From the NCBI RefSeq assembly GCF_001677885.1, contig NZ_LOCQ01000050.1:114276-178275 (forward strand): 64,000 nt of DNA. The letters run 5' to 3'. This stretch comes from Janthinobacterium psychrotolerans (GTDB lineage Bacteria > Pseudomonadota > Gammaproteobacteria > Burkholderiales > Burkholderiaceae_D). The notes under the pieces are model-generated. The model was not told the origin of the DNA and did not search any database. It saw only the letters and a program-made list of their open reading frames with translations. A program made the translations under genes and the position numbers. Shown piece after piece: positions 1 through 7,942 of the stretch. Positions within the stretch are counted from its first letter, which is position 1. Each line of letters opens with the position of its first letter.

Positions 1-336
1 GCCATAGGTCAGTGCGCCACACACCGCCACGATCACGGCGTTGGCGCGCGAGCGGCCGATATGGCGGATCGCCGCCACCACGATGGACTGCGAAAAGCCG
101 GACATTTCAATCAGCTTGCCGAATACGGCGCCGAGCAGGAAGACCGGAAAATACAGCTTGATAAAGCCCACCATTTTTTCCATGAAGATGCCGCTGAACA
201 CGGGCGCCACCGCCGTTGCATCGGTCAGCAGCACCGCCCCCAGGGCAGCCACGGGGGCGAACAGGATCACGCTGTAGCCGCGGTAGGCGGCCAGCATCAA
301 AAAGGCCAGGGCGGCCAGGACGATCAGAAAAGACAT
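1..336 (-). CDS. GntP-type permease, N-terminal part (truncated by window edge)
   Basis: Only the first 112 codons are inside the window; the gene runs off the left edge. The translation is strongly hydrophobic, with likely membrane spans at about residues 1-17, 22-40, 58-75 and 95-112. A conserved-looking stretch, FLLGAVFGKLIEMSGFSQ, lies at about residues 69-86. This pattern resembles the GntP/gluconate and hydroxybutyrate permease group, which imports organic acids across the inner membrane. The start is the ATG at 336. It is divergent from the PepSY gene group, with about 200 bp between them in which I see no clear promoter. The family is a similarity judgement and the substrate is unknown. 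Confidence 0.6.
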   Translation of the reverse strand, partial: MSFLIVLAALAFLMLAAYRGYSVILFAPVAALGAVLLTDATAVAPVFSGIFMEKMVGFIKLYFPVFLLGAVFGKLIEMSGFSQSIVVAAIRHIGRSRANAVIVAVCGALTYG

Positions 337-535
337 GGGTTCCAGCCTTGGGCGAAGTCATCGAAAAACAAGCATGCCAAAAGTATCATGACTTGGATCA
401 ATTTTCTATCGGCAATGTCAATTGATGCGCGCTTGCCGTTTTTTTTCACGGGCCAGGTCTGGTTTTGCGTGCCTGATGCGTCTACTCCTCTGTAGCGCAC
501 CTTCCGCACGCAGACACGATATGGAGAACCACCCC

Positions 536-583
536 ATGCAGCAGCCGACCCTTTCCTCCACCCTGCCAGGCGGCGCGGCATGA
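536..583 (+). CDS. possible 15-codon leader ORF coupled to the PepSY gene
   Basis: A short frame encodes MQQPTLSSTLPGGAA. A GGAG ribosome-binding site lies at 523-526, nine bases before the ATG at 536. Its TGA overlaps the ATG of the next gene as ATGA, the arrangement used for translational coupling. The downstream ATG at 580 has no convincing ribosome-binding site of its own, which makes coupling plausible. It could also be chance, because 15 codons is too short for coding statistics. Confidence 0.35.
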   Translation: MQQPTLSSTLPGGAA

Positions 584-2190
584 AGGACGGCTTGCGCCAG
601 TCCATGGCCTGGCTGCACACCTGGGTCGGGCTGACCTGCGGCTGGCTGCTGTGCGCGATTTTTTTCACGGGCACGCTCAGCGTGTTTCGCGAACCCATCA
701 CGCGCTGGATGGCGGCGCCGCCCGTGCTGGCCGGTACGATGAGCGATGCGGTGGCCGGCACGCCGCTGGCGCTGGACGCGGCCGTCCGCCATCTGTCGAC
801 CACGGCGCCCAAGGCCAGCTTCTGGCGCCTGGAGCTGCCCGCGCAACCGGGCGACGCGCTGGCGCTGGCGTGGAGGAATGGCAAGAGCAGCCAGCAGGCG
901 GCGCTGCACCCGGCCACCGGCGAACTGCTGCCCGCTCCCTGGGGCCGCAAGACCGAAGGCGGCCGGCATTTCATGAGCTTTCACTACACTTTGCACGGCG
1001 GCACGGCCGGCTACTGGCTGGTCGGCTGGATCGCCATGTGCGCGCTGGCCGCGCTGGTGTCGGGCGTGATCGTGCACCGGCGCATCTTCGCCGACTTCTT
1101 TACCTTCCGTCCGCGCAAGGGACAGCGCTCCTGGCTCGACGCGCACAACGCCAGCGCCGTGTTCACCCTGCCGTTTTCGCTGATGATCGTCTACACGGGC
1201 GTGGCGTTTTTCCATACCAGCTATATGCCCTGGCCACTGCAAACGGCGTATGGCGGCGACGACCCGTATGCCGGCTACCAGCAGGAACTGGCGCACGGCG
1301 CGGCGGCGCCGATCGTGCGCAAGCGCTCGGGCACGCCGGCGCCGCTGCTGCCGCTCGCGCCCATGCTGGCGTCGGCCGAACAGCTGCTGGGCAAGCCGGC
1401 CACCATGGTGCTGGTGCAGCAGCCGGGCGACAGCCAGGCCACGGTGCGCGTGTTCGCCAACGAGGAGGCGGGCAGCCACACCACCACCATCGTGCCGGCG
1501 CAGGGCCTGGTGATCTTCGATGGCGTCACGGGCGCCGTGCTGCAGGTGACGCGGCCAGAACCGCCAGCCACCTTGTCGACCGGCCAGGTCCATCACGTGA
1601 TCGAAGCGCTGCACCTGGCGCGCTTTGGCGGCTGGCCCATGAAGTGCTTGTACTTTATCAGCGGCCTGCTCGGCACCGTGATGGTGGCCACCGGCGCCAA
1701 TCTGTTCATGGTCAAGCGGCGCCGCAAAAGCGAGCTGGAATTTGGCGCCGCCACCGCCGGTTTTTACCGCGTGGTCGAAGCGTTCAGCGTGGCGTCCATG
1801 GCCGGCATCTGCATCGCCTCGATCGGCTATCTGTGGATCAACCGCCTGCTGCCGGCCGAACTGGCGCAGCGCGACACGTGGGAAATTCGCGCCTTCCTGT
1901 GGCTATGGGGCGCGACCTTGCTGCACGCACTGGCACGTCCACCGGGCCGCGCCTGGGTCGAGCAGTTTGCCTTCGCCGCTCTGCTGTGCCTGGCGCTGCC
2001 GCTCCTGAACCAGTGTACAACCGGCCAGCAGTTGTGGCGCTATGCGATGGCCGGCGACGCCATGCGCGCGGGCGTGGAGCTGACGGCGCTGGCGCTGGGC
2101 GTGGTCTTTGCCTGCTGCGCCTGGCGCATCCACCGCGTCTGGCAAGCCAGGGCCGTCATCAAACCGGTGCAAAGGGCGGCGCGCGCATGA
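580..2190 (+). CDS. PepSY-associated TM helix domain protein (iron-uptake type membrane protein)
   Basis: This is a 536-residue inner-membrane protein. It begins with the typical PepSY_TM opening, in which a short basic N-terminus is followed by a first helix (about residues 12-35, LHTWVGLTCGWLLCAIFFTG). A large periplasmic part and further helices follow at about 140-165, 185-208 and 350-372, with four more near the C-terminus. Proteins of this family lie beside siderophore receptors and some act as ferric-siderophore reductases; that is family knowledge. The next gene overlaps by 4 bp (ATGA) and encodes a DUF3649 protein, the usual partner. No receptor gene is present inside the window, so the iron role is inferred from family and partner only. 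Confidence 0.8.
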   Translation: MKDGLRQSMAWLHTWVGLTCGWLLCAIFFTGTLSVFREPITRWMAAPPVLAGTMSDAVAGTPLALDAAVRHLSTTAPKASFWRLELPAQPGDALALAWRNGKSSQQAALHPATGELLPAPWGRKTEGGRHFMSFHYTLHGGTAGYWLVGWIAMCALAALVSGVIVHRRIFADFFTFRPRKGQRSWLDAHNASAVFTLPFSLMIVYTGVAFFHTSYMPWPLQTAYGGDDPYAGYQQELAHGAAAPIVRKRSGTPAPLLPLAPMLASAEQLLGKPATMVLVQQPGDSQATVRVFANEEAGSHTTTIVPAQGLVIFDGVTGAVLQVTRPEPPATLSTGQVHHVIEALHLARFGGWPMKCLYFISGLLGTVMVATGANLFMVKRRRKSELEFGAATAGFYRVVEAFSVASMAGICIASIGYLWINRLLPAELAQRDTWEIRAFLWLWGATLLHALARPPGRAWVEQFAFAALLCLALPLLNQCTTGQQLWRYAMAGDAMRAGVELTALALGVVFACCAWRIHRVWQARAVIKPVQRAARA

Positions 2191-2504
2191 GCAAACCGGT
2201 CAAAGGCCAGCTCCCTGCGGCTTATCGCTGGCGCATCGCCAGCCGCGTGCTGGCCGCCGCGCTGGGCGGCTATGGCTTGTCGGCGTTGCTGTCGTCCGCG
2301 CTGGCGCTGCTGCTGCCGCGCATCTCGTCCGCCTCGCGCGCCGACGCCGTGCTGGTCGCCAGCCTGCTCAGTTTTGTGGTGTACACGGTGGTGGTGCTGT
2401 GGGTATTTCATGCGCGCAGCGCCAGGCGCGCCTGGGTGGCATTGGCCTTGTGGGCGTTCGTTTGCACGCTGGTGATCTGGCTGCTGCAAGCCGGTGGTGC
2501 GTAG
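2187..2504 (+). CDS. DUF3649 family membrane protein
   Basis: The product is 105 residues and starts at an ATG that overlaps the stop of the PepSY gene. After the motif AYRWRIASRVLAAALGGY it has three predicted membrane helices (about residues 23-45, 53-75 and 82-101), the usual build of DUF3649 proteins found next to PepSY proteins in iron-uptake operons. Its molecular activity is not known. The TAG stop codon lies inside the outer arm of the palindromic repeat that follows, so the last bases of the gene are repeat sequence. Confidence 0.75.
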   Translation: MSKPVKGQLPAAYRWRIASRVLAAALGGYGLSALLSSALALLLPRISSASRADAVLVASLLSFVVYTVVVLWVFHARSARRAWVALALWAFVCTLVIWLLQAGGA

Positions 2505-2597
2505 GTCGGATTACGGCCCGTCGGGCCATAATCCGACAACATCACAGACGTCAACAATGTTGTCGGATTACGGCGCTTTGCGCCTAATCCGACCTAC
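2501..2597. repeat. REP-like double palindrome (copy 1)
   Basis: Two hairpins stand in tandem. Each is built from GTCGGATTA and TAATCCGAC arms around a GC-rich inner stem. The whole element is bounded by GTAGGTC and GACCTAC, so it is also an inverted repeat end to end. The two hairpins are separated by ACAACATCACAGACG and TCAACAATGTT. Related single-hairpin copies lie at 33811-33842 and 63772-63817. It sits between two convergent genes and supplies the TAG stop codon of both. Confidence 0.85.
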
Positions 2598-2977
2598 GCC
2601 GCGTCAACCAGCAACTCGGGCTGCAAGGCCCGAATGCGCAGCTCCGTGAAATAGCCGCCGGCCTCGTTGTAGCGCAGGTAGTGGCGGCCGCAATTCATGC
2701 AGCGCGCCACCTGGCTGCGGTTGGCCGGATAGTAGCGCGGCGCGATCGGTGCGTCGGGGCTGTCGTCGCGCGTGCCCTGCGGGTGGTACTCGGCAAACGA
2801 CGGTTCATCATAAGCGTCTGCCACCAGCGTGCCCACTTCTTCGAAACGCTCCAGTTCCAGCGAGGTGGGCAGGCGCTGCCAGGCGTCGAGCGGCACGGCG
2901 CAGCAGCTGCAGGGCTGCGTGATGCGGGCCGACGCGGCGGCCAGCGAAGACAACATGGCAAAATCAATCAGCGGCAT
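2594..2977 (-). CDS. small Cys-rich hypothetical protein
   Basis: This 127-residue protein is of no family I recognise. It has a CSCC group near residue 23-26 and a CxxC pair (CMNC) near residue 92-95, which could bind a metal such as zinc. The C-terminal half, with NCGRHYLRYNEAGGYF, looks like a compact domain. There is no signal peptide or membrane segment. It lies just downstream of pqiC in the same direction (11 bp gap), so it may be the last gene of that operon. Its stop codon is inside the palindromic repeat. Confidence 0.6.
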   Translation of the reverse strand: MPLIDFAMLSSLAAASARITQPCSCCAVPLDAWQRLPTSLELERFEEVGTLVADAYDEPSFAEYHPQGTRDDSPDAPIAPRYYPANRSQVARCMNCGRHYLRYNEAGGYFTELRIRALQPELLVDAA

Positions 2978-2987
2978 ACGGCTACTT

Positions 2988-3593
2988 TCATGTGGACGGG
3001 CAGGCGGCGCTGCCGCTGCCGAAACCGCGCACCACGGCCGACATCTGCGACGCTATCGTTTGCACGGCGCGGCGGTGGCCCAGCACCATCTCGTCGTAGC
3101 CGGCGCCGACCTTTTCATTGGCGGCGGTGCGGCATGCCACCACCTTGTTGCTGGCCAGTTCGCGCACGCTCCACACGGCGTCGATCAGCGCGTACTGGTC
3201 CATCACCGATTCGAACCGCTGCACATTGGTGCTGATGCGGTAGACGGGCAGCTTGTCCGGATACGGCGTGCGGAACACGTCGATGGCGCCCAGCTCGCCG
3301 GTCACCGCCGTCGACAGCGCCTGGCCGATTTCACCGGCCAGAGGACCCGCCCAGCGCTGCTGTTCGAGCAGCTCGATGCGGCCAGACGGCGCCGTCACCA
3401 CGAACTGGTTGCGGCTGACCTGCTGCGGCACGCTGACGGCCAGCATCTCGACATAGTATTGAACCGGCTTGGCCGGCTGCGCCGCCATGCCGCCGGACAG
3501 CGTATAAAAATGCTCGGGCTTGGGCGCGGAGCAGCCGGCCAGCAACAGTGCGCCGGCAAAGATGGCGGCCAGCGTGGAAACGGTCATCTTCAT
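2988..3593 (-). CDS. pqiC: PqiC-type lipoprotein of an intermembrane lipid transport system
   Basis: The protein is 201 residues. A lipoprotein signal peptide ends in LLAGC (Cys 21), followed by APKPEHFYTLSG, the usual start of the ABC-type transport auxiliary/PqiC domain. In E. coli the PqiC lipoprotein sits at the outer membrane and receives the PqiB needle. The start ATG overlaps the pqiB stop as ATGA. Order and overlaps (pqiA, pqiB, pqiC) match the known operon. Confidence 0.9.
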   Translation of the reverse strand: MKMTVSTLAAIFAGALLLAGCSAPKPEHFYTLSGGMAAQPAKPVQYYVEMLAVSVPQQVSRNQFVVTAPSGRIELLEQQRWAGPLAGEIGQALSTAVTGELGAIDVFRTPYPDKLPVYRISTNVQRFESVMDQYALIDAVWSVRELASNKVVACRTAANEKVGAGYDEMVLGHRRAVQTIASQMSAVVRGFGSGSAACPST

Positions 3594-5218
3594 TTTTTCT
3601 CATCTCCTTGTTTGCCGCGAATCAGCGATTCGGGGTGGCGTTCCAGGTAGTCGGTCAGGGCGTTCAGTGACTGCAGGGTTTGCGTCAGCTGCTGCAGGGC
3701 CTGGCGCACGTCGGACTGCAGCGGCGAATCCTTTTGCAGCACCTGTTCGGCCGTGCCAAAGGTGTTTTTGGCCGCCGTCAGCGTGCCGCGCATTTCCGGC
3801 ACCACCTGGCTGTCGAGCTGCTTGAACAGAGCGTTAGCCTGCTTGATGGTGGCGTTCAGATTGTCGCCGATCTCGCCGAAAGGCACCTGGTCGAGTTTGC
3901 GGGCGATGCTGGCCACCTGCGTCTGCAATTCGTCGAGCGTGTTCGGCACGGTCGGCACTTCCATCGGATACTTGCTGATGTCGAGCACTATTTTCGGCGC
4001 TTTCGGGAAGAAGTCGAGCGCGATATACAGCTGGCTGGTGAGCAGGTTGCCGGTGCGCAGCTGGGCGCGCAGGCCGCGGCTGACCATGCGCTCGAGCAGC
4101 TGGTGGCCGGCCGAGCCTTCGGCGTCGTCAACGGCGGCCTTGAAGCGCATGCCCAGGCGGGCCGGATACAGGTTCACCGTGACGGGCATGCGGAAGTTCT
4201 TCTTGACCGGGTCGAACTCGATGCCCACCGAGCGCACTTCGCCAAGCACGATGCCGCGGAAGTCCACCGTGGCGCCGGGCTGCAGGCCGCGCAGCGACTG
4301 GTCGAAATAGAACACGGTGGTAATGGCTTCGCCGTCCGGTTCGCGCATGGCGCTGGCCTCGTCGGCGGCCAGCCGGAAGGCGGTGTTGGCGGGCGATGGT
4401 TCGGGCGGCTTGCGGCCGTTTTCCGCCTCGAAGGCGATGCCGCCGATCAGCAGCGCCGCCAGCGATTGCGTGTTCAGCTTGAAGCCGTTCGAATCGAGCC
4501 GCACGTCGACACCGCTGGCATGCCACCAGCGCGCATTCTTGCCAACAAACTGGTCATACGGCGCATTGACGAAGACCGTCATGGTGATGCCGTTGCCGTC
4601 CTTGTCCAGGCTGAAGCTGACCACCTTGCCCACGCGCAGCCGGTGGAAAAACACGGGCGAGCCGACATCGACGGAACCGAGGCTTTCCGCATGCAGCGTA
4701 AACAGCTTGCCCTTCTGGTCGCCATCGACGGCGGGCGGACTTTCCAGGCCGGTGAAGCTGTCTTTTTTTGCTACCGACTTGCCCGTGTCGACGCCGATAT
4801 AGGCGCCCGACAGCAAGGTGCCCAGGCCCGTCACGCCGCTGGCGCCGATCTGCGGGCGCACCACCCAGAAGCGCGAATCGGCGGTGGCAAAGCGGCGCGC
4901 CTCCTTGCTCATCTCGATCGTCACCAGCACCCGGCTCAAGTCGTCGCCAAGGTTGATGGCGCGTACTTGGCCGATCTCCACATCCTTGTACTTGACCTTG
5001 GTCTTGCCCGGTTCCAGCCCTTCGGCGCTCTTGAAGCTGACGGTCAGCGTCGGCCCCTGGTCGAGGATGGCCTTGGCGGCCAGGCCGGCGCCGATCAGCG
5101 CGGCCAGCAGCGGAATGAGCCACACCAGCGAAGGCAGCCAGCGGCTGGCCTTGTCCACGTCGGGTTCCGGCAGTTGCCGCGTCTCGGGTGCGCGGACGCC
5201 CTCTTCCTTGTCAGACAT
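3590..5218 (-). CDS. pqiB: PqiB, MCE-domain intermembrane transport protein
   Basis: The product is 542 residues. A cytoplasmic N-terminus is followed by one membrane anchor at about residues 28-50 and then repeated MCE domains. The first is marked by SFKSAEGLEPGKTKVKYKDV, and others lie near residues 150-250 and 285-390. The C-terminus, after about residue 425, is helical and rich in Gln and Leu, as expected for the PqiB needle. PqiB forms a periplasm-spanning lipid conduit. I chose the ATG at 5218, preceded by GGAGAG, over an upstream in-frame TTG at 5230. It overlaps the pqiA end by 8 bp. Confidence 0.93.
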   Translation of the reverse strand: MSDKEEGVRAPETRQLPEPDVDKASRWLPSLVWLIPLLAALIGAGLAAKAILDQGPTLTVSFKSAEGLEPGKTKVKYKDVEIGQVRAINLGDDLSRVLVTIEMSKEARRFATADSRFWVVRPQIGASGVTGLGTLLSGAYIGVDTGKSVAKKDSFTGLESPPAVDGDQKGKLFTLHAESLGSVDVGSPVFFHRLRVGKVVSFSLDKDGNGITMTVFVNAPYDQFVGKNARWWHASGVDVRLDSNGFKLNTQSLAALLIGGIAFEAENGRKPPEPSPANTAFRLAADEASAMREPDGEAITTVFYFDQSLRGLQPGATVDFRGIVLGEVRSVGIEFDPVKKNFRMPVTVNLYPARLGMRFKAAVDDAEGSAGHQLLERMVSRGLRAQLRTGNLLTSQLYIALDFFPKAPKIVLDISKYPMEVPTVPNTLDELQTQVASIARKLDQVPFGEIGDNLNATIKQANALFKQLDSQVVPEMRGTLTAAKNTFGTAEQVLQKDSPLQSDVRQALQQLTQTLQSLNALTDYLERHPESLIRGKQGDEKK

Positions 5219-6509
5219 GTTGCTCTCCAATTGCCAGGTTTTTTACAGCAGGTTCATGTGCTTGGGCGGCGGCGTCGACCGGGTCCCAGATCAGGCGCGG
5301 GTCGAACTGCATCGAGGCCAGCATGGTCAGCACCACCACCGCGCCAAAGGCCAGCGCGCCCGGGCCGGCCGTGATCACGGCCAGCGCATCGAAACGCACC
5401 AGCGCCACCGTCAGGGTCACCACGAAGATATCGAGCATGGACCAGCGGCCGATGAATTCGACCATGCGGTACAGTTTGGTGCGCTGCGCCGGGCGCCAGC
5501 GCGACCGGCGCTGCGCCGTGAACGCCAGCAGCGCCAGGGTCGCCAGTTTGAGCATCGGCACCACCACGCTGGCGATAAAGATGATGATGGCCAGGCCTTT
5601 CGAACCGCTGGTCCAGAAAAACACCACCCCGCTCATGATGGTGTCGTTTTCCACGCCAAACAGCGAGTGGGTATACATCACGGGCAGCAGGTTGGCGGGG
5701 ATATACAGGATGGCGGCGGCAATCAGCAGCGCCCAGGTGCGGCTGATGCTGTCCGGGTGGCGCCCGTGCAGGGTCGAGCCACAGCGCACGCAGTGCGGAT
5801 GCTTTGCCGTGCCGCCCGGCGGCGCCACCAGGCCGCAACTGTGGCAGGGCAGGAGCGCCTCGCCGGGCGCGAAACTTTTATAGCGGATGCCGGGCAAGGC
5901 CAGTCGTGTCAGGTCGTCGCCCGCGTTCCACAGCGCCTTCGGGTCGAACGAGACGACGATGGCCAGCATCATGGTCAGCGCGCCAAAGGCGAACAGGCCG
6001 GGGCGCGGCACCACGGTGGCCAGGCTGGTCATCTTGATGACGGTGATCAGGATGCCGATCATCAGCACCTCCGTCATGCCCCAGGCGCGCGCCGTCTGCA
6101 CCGCGCGCAGCACCAGGCTGAAACCCGGCACTTTCACGCCCAGGCGCAGGCCCAGCGACACATACAGCAGGGAGCCCAGTTCGATCGCAGGGAACAGCAT
6201 GGTGAACAAAAATACCATGGTGGCCACCACCTGCATCTGTTCGTGCCACAGCACGCGTATGGCGCCGAGCAAGGTGGCGCTGGAGGTCAGGCCATTGACG
6301 TCGAGTTCGACGATGGGGAAGAACTGGGCGATCAGGAAGATGAACGCAGCGCCCAGGGTCAGCGCCACCACCCGGTTCAGGTCAGCGGAAGTGCCCCGGT
6401 AAAGTACCGAGCGGCAACGCACGCAGCGCGCCTTTTCGCGCGGGCGCAGCGGCCGCTTTCGGTACAGCACGCCGCATTCATGACAGCTGATCAGGTCGTA
6501 TCGGAGCAC
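5211..6509 (-). CDS. pqiA: PqiA, paraquat-inducible inner-membrane protein
   Basis: This is a two-unit membrane protein. Each unit starts with a zinc-ribbon-like cysteine set (CHEC...CVRC near the N-terminus, CHSC...CVRC near the middle) and continues with about four membrane helices. That is the PqiA layout, the membrane partner of PqiB. The start is uncertain because there is no in-frame ATG before the first cysteines. I use the GTG at 6509, which puts the first Cys near residue 9. A TTG at 6554 would add 15 residues. Neither has a strong ribosome-binding site. Confidence 0.88.
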   Translation of the reverse strand: MLRYDLISCHECGVLYRKRPLRPREKARCVRCRSVLYRGTSADLNRVVALTLGAAFIFLIAQFFPIVELDVNGLTSSATLLGAIRVLWHEQMQVVATMVFLFTMLFPAIELGSLLYVSLGLRLGVKVPGFSLVLRAVQTARAWGMTEVLMIGILITVIKMTSLATVVPRPGLFAFGALTMMLAIVVSFDPKALWNAGDDLTRLALPGIRYKSFAPGEALLPCHSCGLVAPPGGTAKHPHCVRCGSTLHGRHPDSISRTWALLIAAAILYIPANLLPVMYTHSLFGVENDTIMSGVVFFWTSGSKGLAIIIFIASVVVPMLKLATLALLAFTAQRRSRWRPAQRTKLYRMVEFIGRWSMLDIFVVTLTVALVRFDALAVITAGPGALAFGAVVVLTMLASMQFDPRLIWDPVDAAAQAHEPAVKNLAIGEQHV

Positions 6510-6601
6510 AGTGTGTAGTTTGCCGGCACGCCGTGCGCGGTTATCCCATATCAATGCCAGCTATCATATTACAAACAGGCATTCTTCTGCGCCCATCTTT
6601 T

Positions 6602-7942
6602 CTATAGTTCGCGCAACAGCGCCTCCACCGCGCGGCCAAGCGCCAGGATGCGTCCATCCGCGCCGTTCAAGCCGCAGATGGACAGGCCCACCGGCAATTC
6701 GCCTTGCTCCTGGCACGGCAGCGACAAGGCGCAGCCATCGAGGAAATTGATCACGCTGGCATTGCGCAGCACCAGGCCGTTGGTGGCAAAAAAAACCGCA
6801 TCGTCCGCCTCCAACGGCGCGAGCTGCGGCGCCACCACCGCCACGCTGGGCATCAGCCACGCGTCGTAAGGCGCCAGGCGCGCGCTGGCGATGGCGCGCA
6901 AATGCGCACGCGCGTCGAGCAGATCGAGGTATTCCGCCGCGCCCTGCTGCTGGCCGCGGCGGATGCGGGCCGCCACGCGCTGGTCGTACTGCGCGCCCTT
7001 CTGCTCGAGCAAGCCCCGGTGCCAGTGCCACGCTTCGGCCGCCACCAGGCCGCCGCCGCTATTGATGGCGGGCAGTTGCAGCAGCTCGGGAAAATCAAAA
7101 TGTTCAACCAGTGCGCCTGCCGCGCGCAGCATGTCGAGCGTGCGCTCGAATGCCTGCCGCACCTGCGGCTCCAGGTTCGCGCCCACATAGTCGGTGGTGT
7201 AGCCGAAGCGCAGTCCGGTCAGCCTGGCAGCTTCGCAGGATATCTCCTGGCCCGACAGCGCCGCATGCACGATGGCGCAGCAATCGACGCTGTTGGTGAT
7301 CGGACCGGCCGAATCGAGCGAACGCGATAGCGGCAGCGTGCCGCTCAAGGACACGCTGGCGGCGGTCGGCTTGAAGCCGGTCAGGCCGCAAAAGGCCGAC
7401 GGAATGCGGATCGAACCGCCCGTATCCGTGCCCAGCGCGACGGCCGCCATGTCCAGCGCCACCGTCACGGCGCCGCCCGAAGTGGAGCCACCGGCCACCC
7501 GGCTGGCGTCGCGCGGGTTGCGCGGCGTGCCGTGATGGGGATTCAAACCCAGGCCGGAAAACGCGAACTCGCTCATATTGGTGCGCCCCAGCAGCACGGC
7601 GCCGGCCGCGCGCAGCCGCGCCACCGCCACCGCGTCGTTGCTGGCCGGTGGCGCCTCGGCCAGCGCCAGCGACGCCGCGCTGCTGACCTGGCCGCGCACG
7701 TCGAACAAGTCCTTGATCGAAATCGGGATGCCGGCCAGCGGCGAGGCCACCATGCCGGCCGCGCGCAGCGCATCGCTGGCGCGCGCTTCCCGCAACGCCT
7801 GTTCGCCGTCCAGGCTGACATAGGCGTGGCCACCCTGCGCACGGTGTGCTTCGGCGCGCGCCAGCATGGCTTGCGTGAGCGCCACGCTGGTCAGGCGGCC
7901 GGCGGCAAGCTCAAGCGCCAGTTCACGGATGGTCCTGCTCAC
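6602..7942 (-). CDS. amidase-signature family hydrolase
   Basis: The protein is 446 residues. It carries the full amidase signature: catalytic Lys in GIPISIKDLFD (about residue 75), the Ser-rich stretch GGSTSGGA (about 150) and the nucleophile region GTDTGGSIRIPS (about 175). The gene starts with GTG and overlaps the M20 gene by 4 bp, so it is the third gene of the puuD operon. The family hydrolyses amides, including allophanate and related ureides. Given its place after urate hydroxylase, a role in breaking down a purine-derived ureide is likely but not shown. It is shorter than allophanate hydrolase AtzF (about 600 residues) and lacks that enzyme's C-terminal domain. Confidence 0.85.
   Translation of the reverse strand: MSRTIRELALELAAGRLTSVALTQAMLARAEAHRAQGGHAYVSLDGEQALREARASDALRAAGMVASPLAGIPISIKDLFDVRGQVSSAASLALAEAPPASNDAVAVARLRAAGAVLLGRTNMSEFAFSGLGLNPHHGTPRNPRDASRVAGGSTSGGAVTVALDMAAVALGTDTGGSIRIPSAFCGLTGFKPTAASVSLSGTLPLSRSLDSAGPITNSVDCCAIVHAALSGQEISCEAARLTGLRFGYTTDYVGANLEPQVRQAFERTLDMLRAAGALVEHFDFPELLQLPAINSGGGLVAAEAWHWHRGLLEQKGAQYDQRVAARIRRGQQQGAAEYLDLLDARAHLRAIASARLAPYDAWLMPSVAVVAPQLAPLEADDAVFFATNGLVLRNASVINFLDGCALSLPCQEQGELPVGLSICGLNGADGRILALGRAVEALLREL

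Noticed and set aside
651..2504. A long plus-strand frame overlapping the PepSY gene
   Set aside because: Only its last 105 codons (from 2187) look like protein, namely the DUF3649 gene. The upstream part is Arg/Gly-rich shadow sequence.
5219..5230. TTG start for pqiB at 5230
   Set aside because: The ATG at 5218 has GGAGAG at proper distance, and this ribosome-binding site would lie inside the longer frame.
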